Below, piece after piece: positions 43,966 through 57,518 of a DNA stretch of 64,000 nt (positions are counted from its first letter, which is position 1; every line of letters starts with the position of its first letter). Origin of the DNA: Mytilus galloprovincialis (taxonomy: Eukaryota; Mollusca; Bivalvia; Mytilida; Mytilidae); contig NC_134843.1 in NCBI RefSeq assembly GCF_965363235.1, forward strand, positions 4,526,001 to 4,590,000, given 5' to 3'. Under the pieces are notes generated by a model, which was not told the DNA's origin, did not search any database, and worked only from the letters and a program-made list of their open reading frames with translations. A program made the translations under genes and the position numbers.

Positions 43966-44792
43966 AAAATATTTTTAATTGTGGCCCAATTATAAGGATG
44001 GACTCTTCGTAATTATATAAAATACTAATCACATGACAATTGTATTCAATTCGTCCATATAAAAATAGCATTACACAATATGTAACTTGAATATTCTTTT
44101 CACAATATACTGTAACTTATCATACATGCCGCCATTTTCTACATGCAGTATTTGTAAATTACTGTTATTACGATATCTCTAAACATTACATAATTACGCT
44201 ATGATCAGCGGCAACTGTAAATAATTTTTTTTAACAACAATACAACTTACAAGTGCAACAAAAAAGATGTTTTTTTTCCTGAATTCTATTCTAGTACACA
44301 TTTTGAAGATGCACATAGACCAAAGTGAGCAACACCCTCTTTAGGGCCTCTAGCTATCATTATTATTATGAAATGTTTTAAACCATGATACAGTCATGTA
44401 TTATTACCTGCAAGTTTTTGATTTGAAATTACAGACACCATTGTTTTCAAAGTGATGAATGAAACCAGTTACATTGCTCTAAAAAAAATTGGGGCATCTT
44501 ATTAAAACCATTGAATCAAGAAATAAATGTTTAAATGCCAAATAGACTTTTTTCCCCATGATACCAAATATTTATTTAATATTTCTTCACCTAAGTTAGT
44601 GTGATGGATTCATTGTTATACACAATTGTATTTGTTTAGACTTTATTTTGCTTAATATAATTTGTCAGAGGGCCTCACTAAAAAAATCTAATTATGATGC
44701 TTAGTTACAATTTGATAAAAGAGGTTTTTTTTCCATTCCATTCCATTAAATTATCTTTGTTAATATAAAAATGACTGTAAATTATTTTTCAG

Positions 44793-47700
44793 TATTGATA
44801 GAAAATGACGGAAAAAATAGATTTCCACCACAAAGTGATTTTGGCTCCTATGGTTAGAGTATCTACATTACCATTTAGACTTTTGTCACTTAGATATGGA
44901 GCACATTTAGTTTACTGTGAGGTAAAAAAATTGTTTTATAATTATATATCTTGTTCAGTTTTGCCTGGTTACTTCTGTATCACAGTCCCATTCCCAAGTG
45001 GAGAGCCTGTAACACAGTGGTTGTCCTTGGTTGCCATCTCCTTATTTTTTTTATCTGATTTCTAATTGAGTTAGTTTTTACATTTTTATACAATATAAGA
45101 CAACATTAAAATATATTGATGTTGACTTTCTGAAAAACTCATGTCTTATAAACATTTGTATGATGTTATTTTATGGATAGATATATATATATTAATATGC
45201 AATGATGTCAAAACTACAAGATATTGTATTGAGATCACTGCAACTGTATTTATCATGAAATGAAATATACACTTTATATTTTTAGGAAATAATTGATTTC
45301 AAAATACTCAGCTCAACTAGAGTAGAAAATGGTAAGTTACTGATTAAGAATTGTTAGTTAGAAATAAGAAGATGTGGTATGAGTGCCACGTGAGACAACT
45401 CTCCATCCAAGCCACAATTTGTAAAAGTAAACCATTATAGGTCAAAGTAAGGTTTTAAACATGGAGCCTTGACCCACACCGAACAGTGAGCTCTAAAGGA
45501 ACACAAAAAGACTAGTATTAAACCATTCAAACGGGAAAACCAACAGTCTAATCTATAAGAAAAATGAGAAACAGGTACTTACTTCTTTCCTACTGTAGAT
45601 ACTGCTTGTTAGTCAACATGTTCAACAACCGTTTTGAATGCATTTTGCAGCTAAATCATCCTATTGTAACAGAATATTATGTTTTTCAGAAATCATATAC
45701 TATTTGATTTGTTGGAAAATAGTTGAAAAATCTGTAATAACATTTTATAATTTGGCTGTAAGTTTTAAAAAAATTGCTGAGAAAGGTAAGGATTGCTGTG
45801 CAAACAAATTTGATGTATAGCTTTTGAAATATCTAAGGGGTTTCCTCAATAAGAAAGAACAGCTGAAATTGGAATATTATTAAATAGCCCTTACTACAAT
45901 TAATATAGATCTGGTTAGAGAAAAGAAACATATACTAGTCTAACGATGTTTTTTTTTATTGATGACTGTTACAGATATACTTGGGACTGTGGACTATGTT
46001 ATGTCTGATGGTTTCGTGGTATTTAGAACCTGTCCACAGGAAAAAGAAAAAGTCTTCTTTCAATTGGTATGTATTTTTTATTCGATGTTGTAGAAACAAA
46101 TCAGTTGTAATTTGTTAGTATGATGTGAAACTCTTGCTGTACTGGCCAGACCAGTGAGTGTAACCACGATGACTGGGTTCAAGTAAAGATAAAACAATCA
46201 GGAGCTGACTTTTATTTCACTACCAATCCAAATGGTGAAAAACTGAAAATACAAATATAAATACAGTTTTACAATGTGTTCAATGATAATTAAAGTCCAT
46301 TAAAAATATGGATAAACAGTTTGTAGATATATAAAGCTGTTAATGTTCTTTTTAATAATAGATGGATGAATATTCTAGCACACTTTGGGTTCTGTCTGAA
46401 TTAAATTCAATTGTGTGATCGCAGATACGAACAGTTTGAACGGTTAAATGTTCATACATTTTTAGTTTCTTTATAACATAGGAAAATATATTAAAACAGT
46501 TCATCGCTGATGTAAAGATATAATTTGTAATGGTTCAAAGGTAACTTACGCTATGGTTAGCCACAAACTGTTCCATTTGGACAACGTGTCTGCTGAATGT
46601 TCCTTGCAGTTGTGCACATGGCCTGCTGAGTAGTTTCGTCACTCAGAACAGGGCCGTAACTACCTATGAGGCAGGGGAGGCAACTGCCTTGCCTGAATTT
46701 TCTACACCAAATTTTTTTTTGAAGTAAAAAAATGAAATATTGACAATATATACACGAAGAACTTGAATTTATATTATAAACAACACTAGTTCACAGGTTT
46801 AACATTGTTATCATAATAAGTGATATGTCTGTCATTTTCCGGATTTTTGATCGAAAGTGAACCGTTTCAGTATTCATTTTATCTATTTTTTTCGTGTGGC
46901 CATCCGTCTGTTATTCAGTATTCGTACGAGAACACATATGAAACTTTGCTTTCGACAATTTTGAATAAAAAATAACTATTAACATTTATTTAGGGGCTCA
47001 ATTAAGCAGAGGAAGTTACCTTTGTATTTTGAATCTTTTAAGATATCGGAAATTCATTGCCGGCTGAATCAGCTGTTGGATCGTTTTTTAACGTCTCCTG
47101 ATCGTACGAGAACATTATGGTCAATGCCTCCCATTTGTTGTAGCAGCCAGGGACTTTCTATACTAAGTATATACTAGCATAGAAAGTACCTGGTTGTAGT
47201 TATTAACATGTCTGTTCAGATTTCAACAATATTGAAATTCAAGGTCCTCTATAAAAAAAATCTTGCGTTCTTTAATCTTGCTTTATATGTTTTTTTAACT
47301 TACCAGTTTAATTTCTAACAAAAATATCTTTAAATACAGATAATAATTGTTTGCATCAAAATTGCTCCCAGGATCCATCAATACTGATGTTTCTTACAGT
47401 CACGGTCAGGAAATCGAAGGAAAACGGGTTACTTTTAGCCATTTTACTAAGAGAGAAAAATCGGCGGCCACGATGAATTTTAATGTTAATAATTATAGGT
47501 CAAAGTACGGCCTTCAAGACGGAGCCTTGGGTCACCCCGAACAGCAATCTCAGCTTGTTTTTGCATAAAAATTGCTTCCAGGTTCAAGCAAAACTGACGT
47601 TTCTTAAAGTAAGGAAATCGAAGGGAAACGGGTCATTTTTAGCCATTGACTGAGAGAAAAAAAATCGGCGGGGGGCGCACCCCTCCCCTATCTGGGGCCT

Positions 47701-50700
47701 CAATCGGCGGCCCACAAACCCCTGCCTCCCCTGAATTCGAACCCCAGTTACGGCCCTGCAGAAGAGAGGGGAAAGTAACCAAGTTCCTAGACTGTCCTGT
47801 ATAAAACTCCTAAAACTGGAGCACATAAAGTGATGTACGCAATGAAACATAAACAATGTAAAATGATGATCACATATAGAAAAAATGATGAATGAGTTCC
47901 AGAATACTTGCAGATTTATTGAAAATTGCTATAATAACAAAGATTTCGTTATTTTTATGAATATTTATTGATGAAATTAAGGTAGCACAATACAAAGATT
48001 TTTCATCTGCAACCAGACATCTTTAAACTGATGTTATTCCACTCATCTTTCTTTAAATTTTATAAATGAGGTACCAAAAGAAAGAATAAGGATTAATCTT
48101 CCAAATTGTGATAATTTCATTATGACATTATTATTGCATAATTAATTGTTATGTAATTAGTTGCCATATTGTGATGTCCGTACTTGAATGAATTTATCTT
48201 CTTTGTTATTCATAGCATCCCAAAATATTTTATAGATTCTTGCACAACATCATTTATTAGTTTCTCTGATAGTGAAAAAAATTATACATTTTAATTTTTT
48301 TAATTAAATGAAAAATAAATTGGAATAGATTTATTTTGGTTGGTCTGTTGTACTGTCCAGTATTTTCCTGGAAGTCTGTTATCCTTTTGTGGAACCTGTG
48401 ACATTAATGATTTTTGCCATATGCTTGGACAGGGGCATTTATCTAGTGGTTGCCTTTAACCTTGTGTGATATCAAGGATTTAATTTGTTTTAATCAAACA
48501 TTTGAATTTTGAGTTTCTCAAGTTGTTGGATTTTTAAGCCTCCACATTAGGCAATGAGGACAATAAGTGTTTCCTTTGTTTTTCTTTTCTTCTGTTTTTC
48601 TGTCCTTGAATATTTCTGTCAGACTTATTTTAGTTGCCACACTCTAAATAAAATTTTCCTCATTTAAATTTGATAAAAACTGATTTTTAAGCCTCTGTCA
48701 TAGGCAATGAGGACATGTTTCTCTTGTCTATCCGTTTGTATTTTCTTCTGTCTGTCTGTCTGTATTTGAAAATTTCTGTCAGTCTAATTTTAGTTGCCGC
48801 ACTCTAACTGAACTTTATCTCATTTAGATTTAATAAAAAATCATACACAATGGTAATAGAACGGCAACATGTACATTGTAGATAGAGTTCAAATTTGGGT
48901 TGTTAGTCCACTCTGGAGCTATGCTCCTTTTTAACTTGGAAATATGCCAAGCTTGAGCAGGGGCATAAGTATTCCGAGACACATTCTAATTTTATTACTT
49001 GACATGTGATGTAAACATAAACCATAATTTGTTCAAGTAAAGTAACTATCTGAACATGATATGTTAAATCAATTAGTTATCTTGATATCTGTTTCTAACA
49101 GGGAACCAGTGATCCTGAAAGAGCTGTAGCGGCTGCATTGAAAGTGTAAGATTTTTTTATAACAGTCTATATTAAGTTTTGTTTCACAATTTATAACTAC
49201 TTTTATTAACTTGATTAACCCTGCTATGATCATGTCATGAACAAGTTCTGTGTTTTATTCCTAAAAACATAGTGTATTTTAAATGTAATGAATAACGACG
49301 TAATTGATCGTATTATGGAACTACCATTTGATTTTTAGGGGGGACTAGGATGAGAATACTTCTGAAACCAGTCTGGTTTATTTTTGATTGTATTCTGTAA
49401 GTTAAATTACTACATGAAAGAGAATTTGTATTTGAAAATATGTGGCTGCCAAAAAAATTAAAACATACTTGTTTAAATTGACAGACAAGATGATGTTGCT
49501 GGCATTGATGTTAATATGGGATGTCCTAAAGAATTCTCTATTAAGGTAATTATATAATCAGTGTGCAATAAGGCCACATTGGAAATAAGCTTGTTGTCTT
49601 TCATGGTCAACCTTGTATGAAGTCATTAATTGTACATTAAGTCACTACTGAAAGGAATCTGATGTACAGTAGTTGTCATTTGTTTATGTAATTTATATGT
49701 GTTTCTCGTTTCTCGTTAACTTTTTACATCTTGAACTTCTTCTAGAGAACCGCTTAATGGAATGAAACCAAACATGGCATGAATGTTCCTTATGAGGTGC
49801 TGACCAAGTGTTGTTACTTTGTAGCCGATCCATCATCCAAGATGGCCGCCAGCGGGGACTTAGTTTAACAAAGGACCCTATGGGAAAAGCATACAAATGA
49901 CTTCTTCTAGAGAACCACTGAATGGAATGAAACCAAACATGGCATGAATGTTCCTTATGAAGTGCTGACCAAGTGTTGTTACTTTGTAGCTGATTCATCA
50001 TCCAAGATGGCCGCCAGCAGGGGACTTAGTTTAACATAGGACCCTATAGGAAATGCATACAAATGACTTCTTCTAGAGAACCACTGAATGGAATGAAACC
50101 AAACATGGCATGAATGTTCCTTATGAGGTGCTGACCAAGTGTTGTTACTTTGTAGCCGATCCATCGTCCAAGACGGCCGCCAGCGGGGGACTTAGTTTAA
50201 CATAGGACCCTATGGGAAATGCATATAAATGACTTTTTCTAGAGAACCACTGAATGGAATGAAACCAAACATTGTATGAATGTTCCTTATGAGGTGCTGA
50301 CCAAGTATTGTTACTTTGTAGCCAATCCATCATCCAAGATGGCTGCCAGCGGGGACTTAGTTTAACATAGGACCCTATGGGAAATGCATACAAATGACTT
50401 CTTCTCGAGAACCACTGAATGGAATGAAACCAAACATGGCATGAATGTTCCTTATGAGGTGCTGACCAAGTGTTGTTACTTTGTAAAAAATCGGGAAATC
50501 GGGAAATATCCGATTATGAAAATTGCATTATTCTGAAGTAGAGTGTTTGCAGAAAATAATGTGATGCGCTTGTAGTGTGCCAGATGGTGCCAGATAACTC
50601 AAATTTTAAGTTAAAGATTGTAAACTTTTATCGAGTGTTACACAAATATTTATGGTTTTCTCTATCGTAAAATGTTATTAACTTATTTATCAAATATGTT

Positions 50701-53700
50701 TTAAAGACTAAAAGGGGTTAATAATTACACGCATGTGATAACCTCTACATAGCAATATCAGGTTACGAGACATGCAGATGAATTTTTACACCGTTTATGA
50801 TAATTCCAAAGTTGTAAACAACCTTAAACATTCAACCTAGTCCAAGATTACTCGATCTGAAGTCTGACAGATTTATTTTTACAGATGGCTTTTAATATTT
50901 CTGGATGCATTTAAAGAACGATCACTATGATGGGCCCTAAGCAGTTTATTATTTTTTTTTATCATGGAAACCAATTTAGAATTTATTTATGTGTTTAAAA
51001 GCTTAATAGTTCTGAAACATCTTACAATGGATGCTAAGCAATTTATGTTTCTGTTTCTTGTTAAATTGCATGAAATATTTGCCATTGGACTTTCAGTAAA
51101 CAAGAAATCAAAATATTTGAAAAAAATTTTCGGATCAAAGCTCTTTAACCCCGTCCCCCCTGGCCAACTTTTGGATTAAATTTTTGTTGGAAATTCTTTT
51201 ATTAAACATTTCATTATAATATTTGTCAAAGTTAGCAGTAAAACCTGATAATAATTACTGATAAAAAAAAATCTGTTTACTTTACATGAGTATTTTATGA
51301 TTTTCAAGCCTAACATGTATATAATAACAGATACACGTGTCTAGCCAACGGCTCTCTCATGAATAAAAATCTTACTATTTTAAAAATGATTGCAACTTTA
51401 ACTGAAACGTTTATGGCTTGTGAGTATTTTTACTTTTGACTTTTTTGTTTTTGTTTTTTTATTTGGTGAAAACAGATTTCGTTTCTTTTATTTTTATTTG
51501 ATTTTAAGCAGCAAAACCCGTAAAAACTGACATATTTGTCATTCACATGATCGGTAAATTCATTTCCTTGACAATTATGTACACATCGGGTTATTTCGGT
51601 ATGTTCCGTAATTACGATCATTCACGATTTGGCGGCATGGCACTATAAACGTTTGAAGTCCGCTTGTTGGAGTTCCTGTCAATATATTACTTCCATGGTT
51701 TAACATAGGACCCTATGGGAAGTGCATACAAATGACTTCTACTAGAGAACCACTGAATGGAATGAAACCAAACATGGCATGAATGTTCCTTATGAGGTGC
51801 TGACCAAGTGTTGTTACTTTGTAGCTGATCCATCATCCAAGATGGCCACCAGCGGGAGACTTAGTTTAACATAGGACCCTATGGGAAATGCATACAAATT
51901 ACTTCTTCTAGAGAACCACTGAATGGGATGAAACCAAACATGGCATGAATGTTCCTTATGAGGTGCTGACCAAGTATTGTTACTTTGTAGCTGATCCATC
52001 ATCCAATATGGCCGCCAGGGGGACTTAGTTTAACATAGGACCCTATGGGAAATGCATACAAAAGTCTTCTTCTAGAGAACCAAGGAATTGATAGCATGAA
52101 TAGTCCTTTCCTTATGAGGTGCTGGCCAAGTGTTGTTACTTTGTAGTCAAATTTTATCTGTTTTTATACGATTTCAAAAACCCAAGTAGAGTCAGGTGAG
52201 CCATACAGGCTCTTGAGAGCCTCTAGTTATTTTATATATATTAGACCGTTGGTTTTCCCGTTTGAATGGTTTTACACTAGTAATTTTGGGGCCCTTTATA
52301 GCTTGTTGTTTAGTGTGAGCCAAGGCTCCGTATTGAAGGCCGTACATTGACCTATAATGGTTTATTTTTTTAAATTGTTATTTGGATGTAGAGTTGTCTC
52401 ATTGGCACTCACACCACATCTTCCTATATCTAACTACCATTTCTATATTTCAAGGTTGTATTTAGCTGACATATTTTCAAGCTTAAATTGTCACCTATTC
52501 CAGCAGCATGTCCTGTCACCTTGTATGTTTAATATTTTGATCCAAACCATGAAATCAATTATCCACCAACAATGAAACTCTGTTCATTTATTTATTCATT
52601 GATTTGGGTTTTTCTGAAGAAGAAAAAATCGTATGAAGAATTGGAAGATTCTTGATTTGTGGGACATTTCCAAATAAGGTGTTAATTTTCACTGACTAAT
52701 TGTTCGTATGTCATTTCTGACAACATTCAGCCATAACTTTAAATAAAATGATTGTTTTCTGAAACAAGCTGATGTTTCTGTATCTCAATTGTAGGAAATT
52801 TCAAATAAACGTTTAAGTTGTTGCACATGTGTAATCAGACAGGATCACACTAATATGAGGCAGACATTACCTGTGAATGGGGACGAAGTCTGTATGATTT
52901 TTTTTTAAATCAAACATGTTAAAAAGGGAAACAGAAATAGTGTAACGTTTCCGATTTTGATTCTGTTGTTAGGGATTTTAGTTGTGATGTTATTTAAGTT
53001 ATGATGCCATATTCAATGTAAACAAAGAAACGCTGTCATTGGGTAACGTTTTTTTTTATAACAAACAATTTTTCCTTTCTTAGACTGATAAATATACATT
53101 TTATTAAAAGTCTCATGCAAACAAGACTGGAAACCGAAGTAGATTTCTGCGCAGATCCGGAAATTCAAAAACGCAACAAAAAAAATTGAACAATTTTTAG
53201 TTCATTAGTACAATGAAAAATTCTGGAAATTTTCCCGATTTTTAATTTTTTTATTTTTTTTTATTGAATTTTCTATTGTAATAGGGGACTTCGTCCCCAT
53301 AATAAACCTGAGATTGAAATATCAACATATAAACAACCATCAAATGTGTTAATTGGGTGATAACATGTCACTTAAAGAATACAGTTACAGTAAATTTTTA
53401 TCAATTTTTATACGACCACAAAAAAATTTTGCGTTCGTATAATGGTATGATGTCGTCATCGTCTGTGTCGTCCGAAGACACATTTGGTGTCCGGACAATA
53501 ACTTTAGTGTAAGTGCATGAATCTCTATGCAATTTTATAACAGGGTTCAACCCCTTAAATGGAAGGTTGGGATTGATTTTAGGAATGATGGTTCCAACTG
53601 TTTTTGAATTAGGGGCCCAAAAGAAGCATTTTTCTACTTTCAGGATATCAACTTGTGTACAAGTATTTCAATTGCTCTGAATTGTACCACAATGTTTGTT

Positions 53701-56700
53701 ACCACAGGTAGAAGGTTTGGAATGATTTAGTGGGATTATGGTTCCTAAGGTTTAGGAATTTGGGGCCAAAAAAGGGGCCCAAATAAGCATTTTTGTAGTT
53801 TCCAATGCATAACTTGTGTTTAAGTGAATAAATCTCTCTGAAATTATACTTCAAGATTCCATACCATAAAGGGATGGTTAGTATTGACTGGGGGGGGTTA
53901 TGGCTTAAGATGTTTTGGAATTAGGGGCAAAAATGGACAATTAAGACAATTTAAAAGCAGTGTAAGGGAGGTAAACATAGATATACATATATAAACATTC
54001 AACATGCAATGTTGGGTATGTTCAGATTTACCTCCTTTACACTACTTGTAAATTATGTATAAAGAAAAGTCAGGTTTTGGACAAATTGCCAAAAAAAGGG
54101 GTGTGGTAGTAGTTTTCAATTATTTTTTTTCCCAAATTTCTCAAATTCCAAATTATTAAAAAGTTTGAAGAAGAAATGTTTGACTGCACAATATTGTGCA
54201 ATAGATTTGTAAGATCTTGACATTTGTTTTGTGTCAGAAACTCATATTATGTCAAAAATTTGATCACAATCCAAATTCAAAGCTGTCCATACTTGCCCCA
54301 ACTGTCCAGGGTTCAGTTGGACATCTGCAGTCATATAAAGCTGCACCCTGTGGAGCACCTTGTTAATAGGCTAGTATGCAGACTGACAAATTCATAAAAA
54401 AAACAAATATCCATGAATACAATTTTCCTCAATCCAAGACATCCACAGTATTTATTATTTATTAATTTCAGGGTGGAATGGGTGCAGCGTTACTGAAGAA
54501 GCCAGAGAAAGTTAAGCAGGTACTTGTTTATTTAATCATTTAAAGTAAAAGTAAGATGAATTGTTTCAATTGTGATTTGTTATTTGTCTGATCAGTAATT
54601 GAAAATCTAAACAAACAAAAATGACGTCAAGGCTACAAATTTTCACCTTGAGATTAGCTCAAGGTTTTTACCTTGAGATTCCCTCCTGGAAAGAGAGATG
54701 TTGTTTTGAATAATCATATTAAACAGAAACAAATAAAGACACAGTCAATTGCCGAAAGTGTGAGGGCTGAAAAGCCAGTCAAGGTCGTTTAATACTTTCA
54801 TCATCAGTGTCGTCAAGACAAATTGTAAATACATGTTGACAATAGAAGAATATAAAAATTTGGCAGTTGTCTAGACTATTAATTACTCAATATGCAGTAC
54901 ACCAGTTGATAGAGTTAGAAAGACATTAGAAATTAATCATATAAAAAAATTAATTCAAGGGATGTTCTCAAATTTTATCGTTAGGGGTTGTGCTGACAGG
55001 GGAATTGTAGGCACTTATTTATTAGATGTGGATTTTGGCAGTTGTATGTACTTTTTCATTTTTATTTCAATTTCATAAGAATTATAAACTTTTTGTGACG
55101 GTCAAGGTTTTACAGAAGTTGCCACTCATGCTCCCATATGCATTTTTATTCTGGAACAGACCTTTTGTTATTTGTATGGGAGACAACTTCAACACCGCTA
55201 CATGAAAATAAATAGATTGAAGTAGATACCTTTTCAAAAAAATGTTAAGAGAGTCTTCAGTTAAAAGTATTGTTGAAATATCATGTCATTTAGAACACTC
55301 TTGACTTGTATCAGTTAATGATAAAATCTAGTTCAATGCCCATAATGAATATGTTTACAAAATCTCTACAAGAAAAACCTGATGCTCCGCAGGGCACCTG
55401 AACAGTTGGGGCAAGTATGGACACAATTAAACTTTGTTTGATTTCAACAAAAATTGAATCCTTGGGGTTCTTTGATATGCTGAATCTAAACATGTATTTA
55501 GATTTTTGATTATAGGCCCAGTTTTTAAGTTGGTCCAAATTACGGTCCAAAATTAAACTTTGTTTGATTTCAACAAAAATTGTATATATGGGGTTCTTTG
55601 ATATATGCTTAATCTAACCATGTATTTAGATTTTTGATGATTGGGCCCGGTCATCAGATTGGTCCACATTGAAGTCTTAAGGGTCCAAAATTGAACTTTA
55701 TTTGATTTCATCAAAAATTGAATTCTTGGGGTTCTTTGATATGCTGAATCTAACCATGTATTTAGATTTTGGATATTGGACCATAATAGGTAATGTCCAA
55801 TTTAAAATTTAAAGTTTTTAAGTTTAAGTTCTTAGACCACATTCATTATGTGTCAGAAATCTGTAATGTGTCAACTATTTAATCACAATTCAAATTCAGA
55901 GCTGTATCAAGCTTGAATGTTGTGTCCATACTTGCCCCAATGTTCAGGGTTCAAACTCTGCGATCATATAAAGCTTCGCCCTGCGGGCATATATATATTT
56001 ATATAAAAGAATTTCAGAGCATTTTATGGGTGCTAAGTCAACAATTATGTTTTAGATCACAAGTCAAAATTAAGTCGCACTTCATGTCAGTACTATGAAC
56101 ATGCTTTGAATAAGATTGATTAAAATGCTAGTCTGAAAGAGATTGTTTTTAGTTCAAATTTAAGACAAAACTTTTTCATTTACTTTTGCAGGATTCCATC
56201 ATTGCCAAAAAAATATTATTATACTGTATAACAAAACAATGAATGAGTTTTGTGTCTGTCATCTTGAGCAGTTGTGCAAAGACAGTTTAAGATTTCCTTA
56301 CCTTGTTTATAGTTAAGTCAAACATTTCACTGACTTAAAGAGAATTATTAATCCAGTCAAATATTCACAGCTGAACTCGCCATTGCCTTTTCAAACAAAC
56401 ACACTTACCGTAATGTTTGTACCATGTGTACATCCATGTGTAAGACCAGAAAACTACAATGTAAAAAAATGTCTTTTGTTTGGATTTTAGTTTGAACGGG
56501 ATTTCCTAGGGGTTGATAGAATGTTTGACATTGAGATACATATTATTGATGTGTTATTTAGTAAATACAATCTTTGTTTTGTGGAAAATGAAGAAAAAAT
56601 AACAGACAATTTCGCATAATTTATAAACGATGACCAACGGTGTTACTTTATTGTTAAAAGACGGCCAATTTAACTTGTTTATTGTGCTATTTTCTTTAAT

Positions 56701-57518
56701 AATAAGAACCATGCTTAAAGAATGGAACAAAATATATTTCTGACCTAAATGGCAAGTAAGAAACAGCAAAAAGAAAAAAATCCAAATTGACACCAAATTA
56801 TTTTTTCCACAAAATTAACTCAATTTCAGAATGGCGGGTTTTTATATCAGTCCCATTGTTGTCTTAAGAAAGTAGCAACAACAGTTGTTTCTAAGGGCTT
56901 GCTTTCCGACTGGAACTGTATAACCTCAAGATGAAGATGAACAGTATCTCTCTATGTAATTTAAAAAAAAAAAAACTTATATTTTTCAAAAAGCTAAATC
57001 TTACAATATTTTTTTTAATTTTCAGATATTATCAAGTCTTGTGAAAGCAGTTTCCATTCCAGTAACATGTAAAATAAGATGTCTTCCTACTGTAAGTGTT
57101 ATATGATTTAAATAATTTATTCAAGAATAAAGAAATAAATGTATTTTATGCCTTAAGAATATATATATATAATAAAAAAATCACAAATTTCTTTTTCGGT
57201 CTGACAAACCCTAAAACAGTTTGGCACAGACTGAATTATGATAAGGTCAACTTTGTTGACACTCAGTTTTACAATCAGTGGTTTATATAATCAGTGTAGG
57301 TGGAATGTCAATTAAAATAATATATAAAAAGTCAATGTCATATTACATTATAATTAACAGTTAGACGAGACAATTGAGTTAGCCAAGATAATAGAGAAGA
57401 CGGGTGTATCAGCCTTGACAGTTCATGGACGAACTAAGGAAGAACGACCCAGACATACTAATAGGAATGAATTTATTAGAAAGATAGCAGAAAGTTTGTC
57501 TATCCCTGTTATTGCAAA
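44793..57518 (+). CDS. DUS2: DUS2 coding exons 1-8
   Basis: Exon 1 44793-44921 (coding from 44805), exon 2 45286-45331, exon 3 45975-46066, exon 4 49102-49145, exon 5 49485-49545, exon 6 54472-54519, exon 7 57026-57091, exon 8 57361-57518. They encode residues 1-210 of the catalytic barrel. All introns are GT-AG. Several exons are very short (44, 46, 48 nt) and sit between introns of up to 4.9 kb that are largely dispersed repeat. Intron 3 holds a CAGGG-ended element and intron 5 a 163-bp tandem array. Confidence 0.95.

Larger units (their letters stand above)
37146..44792. other. Divergent NUP93/DUS2 intergenic and 5' leader region
   Basis: This stretch separates the two head-to-head start codons. 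Both genes begin with a splice acceptor just upstream of the coding start, so their promoters and leader exons must lie here. It contains a 3.4-kb foldback-like element (37977-41406), a 61-bp tandem with GACGTCAT motifs (42178-42300), a 118-bp hairpin (42476-42593), a dispersed repeat (42614-43075), a 0.2-kb inverted-repeat element (43757-43965), and a GCCGCCATTTT motif at 44129-44139 resembling a YY1 initiator-proximal site. I found no protein-coding gene. Confidence 0.6.

Noticed and set aside
49693..50393. Minus-strand frames with repeated HSCHVWFHSIQWFSRRS
   Set aside because: They follow the 163-bp tandem repeat and occur again in its second block; repeat sequence, not a gene.
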